In this document: positions 46,117-54,866 of the stretch, one piece after another
Numbering within the stretch: the stretch's first letter is position 1
Layout: every line of letters starts with the position of its first letter
Assembly: GCA_002706365.1 (NCBI GenBank)
Contig: PALM01000030.1
Location: 1-64,000, forward strand
DNA from: Flavobacteriales bacterium
GTDB lineage: Bacteria; Bacteroidota; Bacteroidia; Flavobacteriales_E; Vicingaceae
Direction: 5' to 3'
DNA: 64,000 nucleotides
Made by a program: the position numbers and the translations under genes
The notes under the pieces: model-generated
Database searches by the model: none
What the model saw: only the letters and a program-made list of their open reading frames with translations
Told to the model about the DNA's origin: nothing

Positions 46117-47577
46117 CTATTTCTTGGGAATGCGTTTGAGAGCATCTAATAAGTAATCCCAGTACTTCTGAACTGATGAGATCTGGCAACATTCGTCTGG
46201 AGAATGAGCTCCGCGAATGTTCGGTCCGAAAGAAACCATATCCAGATCCGGGTAATTAGAACCGATTATACCGCATTCCAGACCTCCGTGACCAGCCATT
46301 ACTCTGGGCTCGGATTTGAATTTCTCTCTATAAAGAGCTTCCATCAATTTTAAGATCTCAGAATCTGTTGCGGGCGTCCATCCAGGATAATCTCCATCCG
46401 TGCTCACCTCAGCACCAATGATTGAAAAGGCTGCTTCTAGACTTTTAACCACTTCAGCTTTTTCAGATTCTACAGAAGAACGTGTAAGACACAGACAGTT
46501 GAACTCACCATCTTTGAGAATGATTTGAGATAGGTTATTGGAGCTCTGAACAGTGTTCTCCAAGGAAGGGCTCATGCGATACACTCCGCTTAATACAGCA
46601 TATATAGCTGTGATGAATTTCTTGGAGAATTCTACAGAAGCTGCAGATCCGGCTCTTTCGATCAGATTCCATGTCAGTTTCATCTTAGGATCAGTAAGGG
46701 CATACTCTGCCTTGATCTTATCGAATTCAGCTTCAATAGCCTTAATGATTGCATCCTTTTCAGGGGCAGCACAATAGAAGATCACTTTAGATTCTCTAGG
46801 GATCGCATTTCGCAGACCTCCACCATCGATCTCTACAATTCGAATATCACCTTCTTCCATTGCAGCAGAAAGCAAACGATTATTCAATTTATTTGCATTC
46901 CCATAGCCTTTGTGGATATCCATGCCTGAATGTCCGCCATTCAAACCACTCAATTCGATCTGTAGAGACACTTCAGGTATGCTACTTTCCTCTTGCTGAT
47001 ACTTTCCGGTGGCATTCACATTCACTCCACCAGCGCAACCTATGGTCAACTCATCATCGTCTTCTGTATCAAGGTTTAGTAGAATATCTGCCGACAAAAA
47101 GCCAGGCTTCAAGCCAAAGGCACCGGTCATTCCGGTTTCTTCATCAATGGTAAAAAGGCATTCTAGAGCAGGATGAGCAATATCATCAGATTCAAGGATC
47201 GCCATCATTGTGGCAACGCCAATACCATTATCGGCACCAAGGGTAGTTCCTTTAGCTTTTACCCAATCTCCATCAACATACATTTTGATCCCTTCAGTAT
47301 CGAAATCGAAGTCGGTATCGCTATTCTTTTGATGAACCATATCCAAGTGCGCCTGCAAAGCGACTTTTTGTCGGTCTTCTAGACCTGCAGTAGCCGGTTT
47401 TGAGATCAATACATTTCCTACTTCATCTACTTTGGTTTCCAAACCTAGATTCTCTCCGAATTCCTTCATAAAGGCGATCACACGCTCTTCTTTCTTTGAA
47501 GGACGGGGAACGGCGTTCAGGTCTGCGAAATTCTTCCAGAGGGATTTGGGTTCTAAGTTGGCTACTTCTTGGCTCAT
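46117..47577 (-). CDS. pepD: Aminoacyl-histidine dipeptidase (peptidase D, M20 family)
   Basis: Cytoplasmic di-zinc dipeptidase cleaving Xaa-His dipeptides such as carnosine, 486 aa, normal length. Metal and catalytic residues are visible in LQAHLDMVHQK (His and Asp), GTTLGADNGIGVA (bridging Asp), and FTIDEETGMTGAF (the EE pair). The dimerisation 'lid' domain occupies about 210-390. First gene of the minus-strand operon with mqnB, mqnD and hldD, a mixed-function operon that is probably expressed for housekeeping. Confidence 0.95.
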   Translation of the reverse strand: MSQEVANLEPKSLWKNFADLNAVPRPSKKEERVIAFMKEFGENLGLETKVDEVGNVLISKPATAGLEDRQKVALQAHLDMVHQKNSDTDFDFDTEGIKMYVDGDWVKAKGTTLGADNGIGVATMMAILESDDIAHPALECLFTIDEETGMTGAFGLKPGFLSADILLNLDTEDDDELTIGCAGGVNVNATGKYQQEESSIPEVSLQIELSGLNGGHSGMDIHKGYGNANKLNNRLLSAAMEEGDIRIVEIDGGGLRNAIPRESKVIFYCAAPEKDAIIKAIEAEFDKIKAEYALTDPKMKLTWNLIERAGSAASVEFSKKFITAIYAVLSGVYRMSPSLENTVQSSNNLSQIILKDGEFNCLCLTRSSVESEKAEVVKSLEAAFSIIGAEVSTDGDYPGWTPATDSEILKLMEALYREKFKSEPRVMAGHGGLECGIIGSNYPDLDMVSFGPNIRGAHSPDECCQISSVQKYWDYLLDALKRIPKK

Positions 47578-47611
47578 ATTGTGCGTTTTTTAGGAATGAC
47601 AAAAGTAGGAA

Positions 47612-47681
47612 ACTAGAAGCTGGAAGCCAGAAGCCAGAGGCTAGATTTAATTTTGAATTATGAATGTGTGAATGATGAATT
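47612..47681. repeat. 7-bp-register tract (GCTGGAA then TGAATTA types), 10 units
   Basis: Ten heptamers in one register upstream of pepD. The order of unit types, AGCTGGA-like then TTTAATT-like then TGTGAAT/ATGAATT-like, is the same as in the tract at 53878-53940. Confidence 0.85.
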
Positions 47682-47778
47682 GGCAAATAAATTGAAGTCT
47701 AAAGTTTATCATATTTAGCTCACATTTTCCCAACTTTAGCGCACTCTAGCTGCATTTTAGGCACTTTAGTTGCACTTA

Positions 47779-47809
47779 GCACTTCGAAGCCTTGGCGTAG
47801 AAGTGTTAG
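47779..47809 (-). repeat. 31-bp dispersed repeat, copy B
   Basis: Exact reverse complement of 15338-15368. The surrounding 47735-47830 consists of related words (TAGCTGCATTTTAG occurs twice, at 47748-47761 and 47807-47820). Confidence 0.85.
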
Positions 47810-47842
47810 CTGCATTTTAGTGCACTCCCAACTTATTCTAAG

Positions 47843-47850
47843 TAACTTTG
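47843..47850 (+). promoter_or_regulatory. Candidate -7 element for the queD-folE operon
   Basis: TAACTTTG matches TAnnTTTG, 19 bp before the ATG at 47870. No good -33 TTTG. Confidence 0.5.
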
Positions 47851-47869
47851 CGCTTCTAAAATTTACGCA

Positions 47870-48289
47870 ATGCCGATTACGCATATTACTAGGAGAGAGA
47901 GATTTAGTGCAGCTCATAAGCTGGCTAAAGAAGAGTGGAGTGATGAGCAGAACATGGAAGTGTTTGGAAAGTGCTCAAATCCAAACTGGCACGGGCATAA
48001 TTATCAGTTGTTCGTCACGGTTAAAGGGGAGACGGAACCTTCTACAGGATTCGTTGTTGATTTGTCGGCTTTAGGTGATTTGATCAAGGAGCGTGTGATC
48101 AGCAAAATGGATCATAAGAATTTGAATCTGGATGTTGATTTCATGAAGGGCAAAATGACCTCAACAGAAAACATTGCAATAGCAATTTGGGACCAACTCT
48201 ACGAGCCGATCAAATCTCTGGGAGCAGAACTGCACAAGATTATGCTGCAGGAAACAGAGAATAATTACGTAGAATATTATGGAGAATAA
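47870..48289 (+). CDS. queD: 6-carboxy-5,6,7,8-tetrahydropterin synthase / PTPS family protein
   Basis: Pterin-forming enzyme of the QueD/6-pyruvoyl-tetrahydropterin synthase family, 139 aa, cytoplasmic. Zinc-binding histidines lie in FSAAHKL and in HGHNYQ; the catalytic Cys is in [13 protein letters not shown], a spacing closer to eukaryotic-type PTPS than to E. coli QueD. It overlaps folE by 11 bp, so both steps from GTP (FolE makes dihydroneopterin triphosphate, this enzyme uses it) are coupled, giving a precursor for queuosine or for a tetrahydropterin cofactor. Which of the two products is made is not decided by sequence. Confidence 0.88.
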   Translation: MPITHITRRERFSAAHKLAKEEWSDEQNMEVFGKCSNPNWHGHNYQLFVTVKGETEPSTGFVVDLSALGDLIKERVISKMDHKNLNLDVDFMKGKMTSTENIAIAIWDQLYEPIKSLGAELHKIMLQETENNYVEYYGE

Positions 48290-48920
48290 GGTAGTTCCAT
48301 TTAGAGGATCAGACGACGAACAAGAAGGATACGAAAGAGTGGATCAATACAACGAAGAAAAGATTGCCAAGCTCGCTGGACTTTACAAAGAAGCTATTAC
48401 TGAGCTTGGTGAAGATGTACAGAGAGAGGGTTTGCTAAAGACCCCAGAGCGTATGGCTAAAGCCATGCAATTCCTCACTCACGGTTATGATGTAGATCCA
48501 GCTGAGATCTTGAAGTCGGCCATGTTCAAGGAAGATCACAGTCAGATGGTGATTGTGAAAGACATTGAGATCTTCTCTATGTGTGAGCACCATATGCTGC
48601 CTTTCATTGGAAAAGCTCATGTGGCTTATATCCCAAATGGAACAATCGTAGGCTTGAGCAAGATCCCTAGAGTGGTTGATGCCTTTGCAAGAAGATTGCA
48701 AGTTCAGGAAAGATTGACCGATCAGATCAAGCAGTGTATTCATGATACCTTGAAACCTCAAGGAGTTGCAGTGGTTATTGAAGCCCGCCATTTGTGCATG
48801 CAAATGCGTGGAATTCAGAAGCAAAATTCTGTTACTACTACTTCGGCATTTACAGGAGCTTTTGAGAAAGACTCTACTAGAAAAGAGTTTATACAACTTT
48901 TGTCGGCAGATTTAGTTTAA
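48279..48920 (+). CDS. folE: GTP cyclohydrolase I
   Basis: Converts GTP to 7,8-dihydroneopterin triphosphate, the entry to folate, queuosine and tetrahydropterin synthesis; 213 aa, forms decamers. Zinc ligands are visible in [10 protein letters not shown] (Cys and His) and in [11 protein letters not shown] (the second Cys). The segment [21 protein letters not shown] is the standard substrate-binding signature. The start overlaps the end of queD by 11 bp. The N-terminal 30 residues are acidic and not conserved. Confidence 0.97.
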   Translation: MENKVVPFRGSDDEQEGYERVDQYNEEKIAKLAGLYKEAITELGEDVQREGLLKTPERMAKAMQFLTHGYDVDPAEILKSAMFKEDHSQMVIVKDIEIFSMCEHHMLPFIGKAHVAYIPNGTIVGLSKIPRVVDAFARRLQVQERLTDQIKQCIHDTLKPQGVAVVIEARHLCMQMRGIQKQNSVTTTSAFTGAFEKDSTRKEFIQLLSADLV

Positions 48921-49023
48921 AGTCCTGCTACTTTACTGACATTTTTACCGAATTTTCGATTGGTATTTGATTTGATAGCTAATGATTCAATAAAGATATT
49001 TTAGTTTAAAATTGAATTAATGT

Positions 49024-49168
49024 TTTCCCGCAGATATCGCAGATAAAACCAATATTTACAAATTAGAATTAGTTGATCTCGCGGATTTTGATTCTCTTAA
49101 AAATTGTATTTATAGAACTGAATTAATCTGCGCAATCAGCGAAAAGAATCAGCGCAATCAGCGGGAAA
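49024..49168. repeat. Dispersed element with TTTCCCGC/GCGGGAAA ends, full copy 1 (145 bp)
   Basis: Ends are inverted repeats (TTTCCCGC at 49024-49031 and GCGGGAAA at 49161-49168). The left end continues CAGATATCGCAGAT; the right end is built of ATCTGCG/ATCAGCG words. The interior is alignable throughout with the copy at 54866-55012 (for example around GATCTC, GATT and AAATTG). No open frame. The preceding 48921-49023 holds nothing I can recognise. Confidence 0.78.
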
Positions 49169-49197
49169 TAAGAATGAAGCTTGGGTAGAAGTATTTT

Positions 49198-49205
49198 TAA
49201 TTTTG
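49198..49205 (+). promoter_or_regulatory. Candidate -7 element for the Bax inhibitor-1 gene
   Basis: TAATTTTG matches TAnnTTTG, 26 bp before the ATG at 49232 and just downstream of the 145-bp element. Confidence 0.45.
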
Positions 49206-49231
49206 TTGTATAAAGTTTAAAAAACAAAAAA

Positions 49232-49960
49232 ATGAACGATTTGAATCAACATAGAGAAAGCTCATTGGATCGCGAATTGCGAACTGAGACTGCAGTAAAG
49301 AGTTTTATGGCTAATGTATTTACCTATATGACAGGTGCATTGGCGATTACAGGGGTATTTGCCTTTTGGTTTGCCTCATCAGAAAATCTTATGAGTTATT
49401 TGTACAATAGGGAGACTGGTGCCACAGCTTTAGGTTGGATCGTCACTATAGCACCATTGATCTTCGTATTTGCAATGTCGATGAGTTTCAACAGGCTTTC
49501 ATCCTTTGCTCTGTTACTGCTATTCATTGCATTCTCTTCAATAATGGGAATCAGCTTTAGCTTTATATTCCTTGCTTATACAGCAAGTAGTATAACCACT
49601 ACTTTCTTTATCACAGCTGGAACATTTGGTGCCATGGCATTGGTGGGATACACTACATCAACCGACCTTACCAAGTTTGGAGGCATATTAATGATGGCCT
49701 TGATCGGATTGATCATCGCAATGGTGGTGAATTGGTTTGTTGGAAGTGGAACCTTGGATTATGTAATCAGCTGCATTGGAGTATTGATCTTTACCGGTCT
49801 TACTGCTTATGATGTGCAGAAGCTAAAGCGAATTGGAATTGGCGAAGAGTACGGTGCAGAGGGCATGAATAAATTGGCCATTATGGGAGCTCTAAGCCTT
49901 TATCTAGACTTCATCAATTTGTTCCTATTCTTGCTAAGACTCTTCGGCGATAGAAGATAA
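49232..49960 (+). CDS. Bax inhibitor-1/YccA family membrane protein
   Basis: A 242-aa integral membrane protein with seven hydrophobic helices (about 28-235), the number and length expected for the BI-1/YccA (TMBIM) family. A conserved family segment is seen near the end (IFTGLTAYDVQKLKRI), followed by ALSLYLDFINLFLFLLRLFG. Family members form pH-sensitive calcium leak channels or associate with the FtsH protease in bacteria; which applies here is unknown. Single gene, closed by a terminator shared with the fabD leader. Confidence 0.93.
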   Translation: MNDLNQHRESSLDRELRTETAVKSFMANVFTYMTGALAITGVFAFWFASSENLMSYLYNRETGATALGWIVTIAPLIFVFAMSMSFNRLSSFALLLLFIAFSSIMGISFSFIFLAYTASSITTTFFITAGTFGAMALVGYTTSTDLTKFGGILMMALIGLIIAMVVNWFVGSGTLDYVISCIGVLIFTGLTAYDVQKLKRIGIGEEYGAEGMNKLAIMGALSLYLDFINLFLFLLRLFGDRR

Positions 49961-49986
49961 GAGTTTCAGAAAGTATTTTGTTATTT

Positions 49987-50009
49987 TGCCTGTCCTAAAA
50001 CGACAGGCA
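49987..50009 (+). terminator. Intrinsic terminator after the Bax inhibitor-1 gene
   Basis: An 8-bp stem TGCCTGTC/GACAGGCA (49987-49994 with 50002-50009) has a 7-nt loop followed by T5. It ends 19 bp before fabD, so fabD must use its own start of transcription inside or beyond it, or rely on read-through. Confidence 0.85.
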
Positions 50010-50028
50010 TTTTTAATTCTATAAAGGC

Positions 50029-50910
50029 ATGAAAGCATACGTATTTCCCGGACAAGGGGCACAATTCAGCGGTATGGGTAAAGATCTGTACGATTACTCA
50101 GCAGAAGCTAAGCGTCATTTTGAAATGGCCAATGAGATATTGGGATTTGAGATCTCTAAGATCATGTTTGAAGGTAGCGATGAAGAGTTGAAACAAACCA
50201 ATGTTACTCAGCCAGCCATTTTCTTACATTCAGTGATCCTTGCCCAAGCTTTAGGAGATAACTTCAAGCCTGCTATGGCGGCTGGGCACTCATTGGGTGA
50301 ATTCTCTGCTTTAGTTGCCTGTGGGGCGATGAACTTTCAAGATGGTTTGAAATTAGTTTCTCAAAGAGCCAATGCTATGCAAAAAGCATGTGAAGCAGTT
50401 CCTTCTACCATGGCAGCAGTATTGGGAATGGAAGATGCAGATGTAGAGCGAATCTGTGCAGAGGTAGATGGAGTTGTAGTAGCAGCGAATTATAATTGTC
50501 CTGGACAATTGGTGATCAGCGGTGAGATCAAAGCGATTGATGAAGCTTGCGAGAGACTAACAGCTGCAGGAGCTAAAAGAGCCCTTAAGCTTCCGGTTGG
50601 TGGTGCCTTTCATTCTCCACTTATGGAGCCGGCAAGAGAAGAATTAGCCAAGGCAATTGAAAGTACTGAGATCAAATCGCCAATTTGCCCGGTATACCAG
50701 AATGTGGTTGCAATAGGCGTAAGTGATCCAGCAGCGATCAAGAGCAATTTGATCGAACAACTTACAGCCCCTGTACGTTGGACCCAAACAATGCATCAAA
50801 TGATTGCAGATGGAGCTTCCAAATTCATTGAAGTTGGACCGGGTAAGGTACTTCAAGGATTGGTGAAGAAAGTGGATCGAGCATTTGAGACAGAAAGCGC
50901 AGCGGTATAA
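50029..50910 (+). CDS. fabD: Malonyl-CoA:ACP transacylase
   Basis: Loads malonate onto acyl carrier protein for fatty acid synthesis; 293 aa, cytoplasmic. The opening YVFPGQGAQFSGMGKDL, the nucleophile Ser in AAGHSLGEFSAL, the Arg in LVSQRANAMQ, and the catalytic His in GGAFHSPLM are all present. The rest of the fab cluster (acpP, fabF, fabG) is not adjacent. Proline dehydrogenase follows 5 bp later on the same strand, an arrangement with no obvious pathway link. Confidence 0.97.
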   Translation: MKAYVFPGQGAQFSGMGKDLYDYSAEAKRHFEMANEILGFEISKIMFEGSDEELKQTNVTQPAIFLHSVILAQALGDNFKPAMAAGHSLGEFSALVACGAMNFQDGLKLVSQRANAMQKACEAVPSTMAAVLGMEDADVERICAEVDGVVVAANYNCPGQLVISGEIKAIDEACERLTAAGAKRALKLPVGGAFHSPLMEPAREELAKAIESTEIKSPICPVYQNVVAIGVSDPAAIKSNLIEQLTAPVRWTQTMHQMIADGASKFIEVGPGKVLQGLVKKVDRAFETESAAV

Positions 50911-50915
50911 GTTAA

Positions 50916-52082
50916 ATGATAGATTTCGAGAATACGGAGATTGCTTTTGCAAACAAAAGTGATCGACATTTACGCAAGACTTACTTTGCATTTCGATTGA
51001 TCGCCAATAGATGGTTGAATTTAATCGGAATTAGTCTTCTGCGTACAGCATTATTCCTAAGATTACCAGTCCAGCCGATTATCAGAGCTACGGTATTCAA
51101 TGTTTTTTGTGGTGGAGAGAGTATTGAGGATTGCGAGGATCGCATCCAGGAATTGGGTCAATTCAATGTAAAGACCATACTCGACTATTCAGTAGAAGGC
51201 AAACAAAGAGAGGCCGACTTCGATCGTACCTTAGGTAAGGCAGTTGCTTCGATTGAGCGTGCCAGTAAGGACACGAATGTTCCCTTCTGTGTATTCAAAG
51301 TAACAGGCTTAATGCCGTTCGACCTGCTAAAGAAAGTGAGTGCCCAAGAAGAGCTCACCGAGGAAGAATCACTTGTATTCCTGAGGGGAAGGAACAGAGT
51401 TGATATCATTTGTCAGAATGCCTTCAATGCCGGAATCCCGGTAATGATCGATGCTGAAGAAAGTTGGATACAAGATGCCATAGATGAAATTGCCTTGATC
51501 ATGATGCATAGGTACAATCAAGAGCGACCATTGGTTTATAATACAGCTCAAATGTATCGTCACGACAGATTAGATTACATCAAAAACCTTTATCAGCAGT
51601 CGATCGAAGAGAAATTCTTCGTTGGATTGAAGTTGGTAAGAGGAGCCTATATGGAGAAAGAGCGCGCTAGAGCAGCTAGAAAAGGTTATACAGATCCAAT
51701 TCAGCCTAATAAAGCAGCTACCGATGCCGATTTCAATAGAGGATTAGAGTTCTGTATCGATCGTTTAGACCGAATTGCATTGATCTGCGCAACCCATAAT
51801 GAGGAGAGCAACAGATACCTCACTGAGCTAATGGAGGAAAGAGAAATCATCGCCGATCACCCTAGGGTTCACTTCTCTCAATTGCTTGGGATGAGTGATC
51901 ACATTAGCTTCAATTTGGCGAAAGTCCATTACAATGTGACCAAATATGTGCCTTACGGCCCGATAAAAGAAGTAATGCCCTATTTAATCCGCAGAGCCAA
52001 TGAGAACACCTCAATTGCAGGACAGACGAGTAGAGAGTTGAGGCTGATCGAGGCAGAGATGAAGCGAAGAAGCGAGAAATGA
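50916..52082 (+). CDS. Proline dehydrogenase
   Basis: FAD-dependent enzyme oxidising L-proline to delta-1-pyrroline-5-carboxylate, 388 aa, monofunctional (no P5C dehydrogenase or DNA-binding domain). The beta/alpha-barrel motifs of the family are seen: MIDAEESW, KLVRGAYMEKER, and the C-terminal substrate motif YLIRRANENTS with paired arginines. It begins 5 bp after fabD. The P5C dehydrogenase gene is not in the window. A 7-bp tandem tract begins 3 bp after its stop. Confidence 0.95.
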   Translation: MIDFENTEIAFANKSDRHLRKTYFAFRLIANRWLNLIGISLLRTALFLRLPVQPIIRATVFNVFCGGESIEDCEDRIQELGQFNVKTILDYSVEGKQREADFDRTLGKAVASIERASKDTNVPFCVFKVTGLMPFDLLKKVSAQEELTEEESLVFLRGRNRVDIICQNAFNAGIPVMIDAEESWIQDAIDEIALIMMHRYNQERPLVYNTAQMYRHDRLDYIKNLYQQSIEEKFFVGLKLVRGAYMEKERARAARKGYTDPIQPNKAATDADFNRGLEFCIDRLDRIALICATHNEESNRYLTELMEEREIIADHPRVHFSQLLGMSDHISFNLAKVHYNVTKYVPYGPIKEVMPYLIRRANENTSIAGQTSRELRLIEAEMKRRSEK

Positions 52083-52085
52083 GAA

Positions 52086-52148
52086 CCTAGAGCCTAGAAT
52101 CTAGAGTCTAGACTAATTGTCAATTTTCAATCTGTGAATGATGAATGA
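52086..52148. repeat. 7-bp-register tract (CCTAGAG then TGAATGA types), 9 units
   Basis: Nine heptamers in one register begin 3 bp after the proline dehydrogenase stop. Four are of the NCTAGAN type, and the next five are TAATTGT, CAATTTT, CAATCTG and two TGAATGA units. Confidence 0.85.
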
Positions 52149-52185
52149 TTTTTCGATTTAATCGCTTGATATAATCAAATCTGCC

Positions 52186-52259
52186 ACATTGTTACATTGG
52201 TATATTGATACATTTTCACATTCCAGCTCCCTCATCTCAACTCCCACATCCGAACTACC
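52186..52259. repeat. 8-bp-register (ACATTGGT type) then 7-bp-register (AACTCCC type) tracts
   Basis: Four octamers at 52186-52217 (ACATTGTT, ACATTGGT, ATATTGAT, ACATTTTC) are followed by about 5 heptamers at 52225-52259 (AGCTCCC, TCATCTC, AACTCCC, ACATCCG, AACTACC). The stop codon of the minus-strand T9SS domain frame (52255-52257) is inside the last heptamer. Confidence 0.7.
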
Positions 52260-52518
52260 TTTCAATCACCAATCGCTCAGACAGCTCTCCTATTCTAATA
52301 AAATACACACCATTGGCTAAATCGCGCAGGTCGCAATTAAAATTCAGCACGGAGATCTGTTGATTGCGAATTAGCTGCCCTTGCTGATTGTAGATTTGAA
52401 AAGGTTCTCCAAGAAACTCTTCTCCCAATTCAATACTCAAATTGTTGGAGGCCGGATTGGGATAGAAACTTAGTTTGAGCTCCTCAGACTCTTCAATTAA
52501 GCCAGTAAGCTGACAGCC
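52255..52518 (-). pseudogene. T9SS sorting domain separated from the BspA-like gene by a frameshift
   Basis: On the minus strand, the frame open from 52518 encodes GCQLTGLIEESEELKLSFYP and then NPASNNLSIEL..., a complete T9SS type A sorting domain ending LSERLVIER. It has no start of its own and lies one frame off the upstream BspA-like gene, whose frame stops at 52497. One added base (or two lost bases) between about 52519 and 52499 would fuse the two. Confidence 0.85.
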
Positions 52519-53813
52519 CTAAGGATGTCACCATTGAATGTCCAGCCGTTAGCAATCAATTGCGCTCGAGCATTTGCTCCTGCGCAATATTCTACATTAT
52601 GAGCTCCAACAGTTTGGTTTAGCATAGGATGATTTGCATTTAAGTGCATTAAGAGGCTATCGTAATTCTGATAAGAGTAAACCGAATTTGAGAGAAAACC
52701 AATCATACCATTCACATTGCTGTAATCCCACTTATTAAGAGGCTGATCAAAGGAGTTAGTGAATTGAAACATGTAATACATATCCTTCACTGAAGAAGTA
52801 TTCCATTTATCCAATGGTTGATTAAAATCTCGGCAGCCGGTGAACATATTACTCAAATGCTCAACCGAATCCATTACCCAATCATTTATATTCTGATTGA
52901 ATTCACTAGCATAACCAAACATCCAGGTCATATGGGAAACGGAGGTTACATCCCAATTATTCAATGGTTGATTGAATTTCTCAGCATTCACAAACATCCA
53001 AGTCATATTTTGGACTGAAGACACATCCCATGAATTCAATGGTTGGTTAAAGGATACAGCCGAATGAAACATATCTCCCATATTGATCACGGATGAAACA
53101 TCCCAATTATTCAATGGCTGATTGAATGAAGAACGTAGCTGACCTATATTACCAGCATTAAACATAGAATTCATATTGGTGGCCGAAGAAACATCCCAAG
53201 CATCCAAAGGCTTATTAAAAGCCAGTGCTTTCTGAAACATATGTGAGAAATCTGTAATGTTGGAGACATCCCAATGATTGACATTCCCATTGAATGATAT
53301 AGCATTGCGAAACATTCCCTGTAATGAACCTACCGCAGATAAATCAATGGTATCTGAAGCAACTGTCGTCAAGTTCTCACAACCGCTAAAAGCATATCTC
53401 AGATCTAACCAAGTTTGATCACCCCATTGATCAATAGAGATCAATTTGTTCTTATCGTTCAAACCAATATTTTGCATAAAATTCAGCTTATCACCGAACT
53501 TCAATACCGGGAAATTCCCTCTAATCTTAATCGTCTCCAATCCAGCAGTTGGGTAAGTATGACTGATAGTAGAACTTACTCCTGTAGTATCAAAAATTCC
53601 ATCATTATCCCAATCTACATCAAAGTTGTGTAAGAGGTTATTGTCGACGAAGATCTGATACGAATTAAATCCGCTAGTCCCTGTTTTAGCTGTATTTACC
53701 GTAAATACAAAATCGGAAGAGCTCACTTGAGCTTTGATTTGACTTGCAGCAATGATGCAAAATGCAAGAATCATTAAGCTAGAATAGGATTTGAAAGTAG
53801 TAGCAATGTTCAT
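52497..53813 (-). CDS. BspA-like (DUF285) leucine-rich repeat surface protein, C-terminally frameshifted
   Basis: Secreted repeat protein of about 438 aa. The start ATG at 53813 (MNIATTFKSYSSLMIL) gives a good signal peptide ending IKAQ; the frame extends nine codons upstream. Residues about 120-400 are tandem DUF285 repeats of about 23-25 residues, recognisable from phrases such as FNQPLNNWDVSS and MTWMF. Such repeats form a curved adhesin-like surface seen in BspA proteins. The frame ends at GDILRAVSLLA, while the expected C-terminal T9SS sorting domain lies in the next frame (52255-52518). Without it the product would not be secreted by T9SS, so this is either a pseudogene, phase variation, or a sequencing error. 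Confidence 0.85.
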   Translation of the reverse strand: MNIATTFKSYSSLMILAFCIIAASQIKAQVSSSDFVFTVNTAKTGTSGFNSYQIFVDNNLLHNFDVDWDNDGIFDTTGVSSTISHTYPTAGLETIKIRGNFPVLKFGDKLNFMQNIGLNDKNKLISIDQWGDQTWLDLRYAFSGCENLTTVASDTIDLSAVGSLQGMFRNAISFNGNVNHWDVSNITDFSHMFQKALAFNKPLDAWDVSSATNMNSMFNAGNIGQLRSSFNQPLNNWDVSSVINMGDMFHSAVSFNQPLNSWDVSSVQNMTWMFVNAEKFNQPLNNWDVTSVSHMTWMFGYASEFNQNINDWVMDSVEHLSNMFTGCRDFNQPLDKWNTSSVKDMYYMFQFTNSFDQPLNKWDYSNVNGMIGFLSNSVYSYQNYDSLLMHLNANHPMLNQTVGAHNVEYCAGANARAQLIANGWTFNGDILRAVSLLA

Positions 53814-53877
53814 CTTATTGTTGTTTTTTTTACTAGACACAAGAAGCTTGGTCTTCGTCTAATGAGAATTCAGAAGA

Positions 53878-54024
53878 AGCTGGAAGCTGGAAGCTAGATG
53901 CTGGATTTAATTTTCAATTTTTAATGTGTGAATGGTGCATGCTTAGATGTTATATGTTAGAAAATTCGAAAAGGTCTAAACTCTAAAATCTAATCTCTAA
54001 ACTCTTAATCCACATTTCATATTT
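53878..54024. repeat. 7-bp-register tract of changing unit types, 21 units
   Basis: The divergent spacer between the BspA-like gene and the EI24-like gene is 21 heptamers in one unbroken register (147 bp). Unit types change along it: AGCTGGA (4 related units), TTTAATT, TGTGAAT, TGTTAGA, a short linker, CTAAACT/CTAATCT, then CACATTT. Within the linker (AAATTCG, AAAAGGT) the phase is kept although the units are unlike. Confidence 0.85.
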
Positions 54025-54035
54025 ACCTTAGCAGC

Positions 54036-54821
54036 ATGTCGTTACTAAAAGACCTCCAATTCGGCCTGGAAGGCTATAGCAAAGCCAATAAATTCATTTT
54101 CAAGCATAAGCTACAGTATTTCTATTTGGTGCCTTTGGTGCTGAGCATTGTTCTGCTCATCAGCGGCTTTAGTCTTACCGGTATGCTAAACGATCTGCTT
54201 TGGGAGCGCTTGCAGGAATGGTGGGATCCGGATAGTTGGGACTTCTGGGGAGCAGAATTTCTGAGTGGTTTCTTATCAGTTTTGATCTGGTTGGTCTTTA
54301 GAATTCTCTTCTTCTTGATCTATGCCTTTGTGGGTGGCTATGTGATCCTGATCATTATGGCGCCGGTCTTGGCCTATATTTCTGAGAAGACAGAAAGTAT
54401 TATTCTAGGTACCGACTTCCCTTTTTCCTGGTCGCAGTTTTTCAAAGACATCTTTAGAGGTATTGTTTTAGCCATACGGAACTTCTTCATCGAGATCTTA
54501 GCTACGATCGTATTGTTCTTCTTGAGCTTTGTACCGCTTTTGGGTTTTGTCACCGGCCCCTTACTCTTTGGTATTTCAGCCTATTTCTACGGTTTTTCCT
54601 TTATGGATTATACCGCGGAACGCAGGAAAATGAAAGTGAAGGAAAGTGTAGATTTTGTCAAGCAGAATCGCGGTATCGCCATAGCAAATGGAGGCATCTT
54701 CGCACTATTCCTTTTGATTCCTTTTATAGGAGTGACTATTGCTACCTTCATTGCAATCAATAGTACGGTGGCGGCTTCAATTTCGATATTAAAGAAAGAA
54801 AATAGTAGTCTAGAACTCTAA
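54036..54821 (+). CDS. EI24 domain (CysZ-like) membrane protein
   Basis: A 261-aa inner-membrane protein with four to six hydrophobic helices (about 28-50, 85-115, 145-200, 215-245). The opening LLKDLQFGLEGYSKANKFI and the later segment FYGFSFMDYTAERR (with a conserved Tyr and Arg) match the EI24/CysZ-like family, whose E. coli member takes up sulfate for cysteine synthesis. Sulfate transport here is inference only. The last codons (SLEL) and stop come from the first heptamers of the following tract. Confidence 0.85.
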   Translation: MSLLKDLQFGLEGYSKANKFIFKHKLQYFYLVPLVLSIVLLISGFSLTGMLNDLLWERLQEWWDPDSWDFWGAEFLSGFLSVLIWLVFRILFFLIYAFVGGYVILIIMAPVLAYISEKTESIILGTDFPFSWSQFFKDIFRGIVLAIRNFFIEILATIVLFFLSFVPLLGFVTGPLLFGISAYFYGFSFMDYTAERRKMKVKESVDFVKQNRGIAIANGGIFALFLLIPFIGVTIATFIAINSTVAASISILKKENSSLEL

Positions 54822-54866
54822 AGATGCTTGAAGCTGGAGGCTGGAGGCTAGAATGAAACTTTAATT
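54808..54866. repeat. 7-bp-register tract (TCTAGAA, then AGCTGGA type), about 8 units
   Basis: GTCTAGA and ACTCTAA cover the end and stop codon of the EI24-like gene; AGCTGGA, GGCTGGA, GGCTAGA and TTTAATT follow (54832-54866) with a 3-bp phase slip between the two parts. It abuts the next dispersed element exactly. Confidence 0.75.

Noticed and set aside
52255-52440. 61-aa frame as an independent small gene
   Set aside because: It begins in the middle of a T9SS sorting domain, and the domain continues upstream in the same frame to 52518.
52499-52519. Programmed -1 ribosomal frameshift joining the BspA-like protein to its T9SS domain
   Set aside because: No classic X XXY YYZ slippery site or downstream structure is evident; a mutation or sequencing error is simpler, though not excluded.
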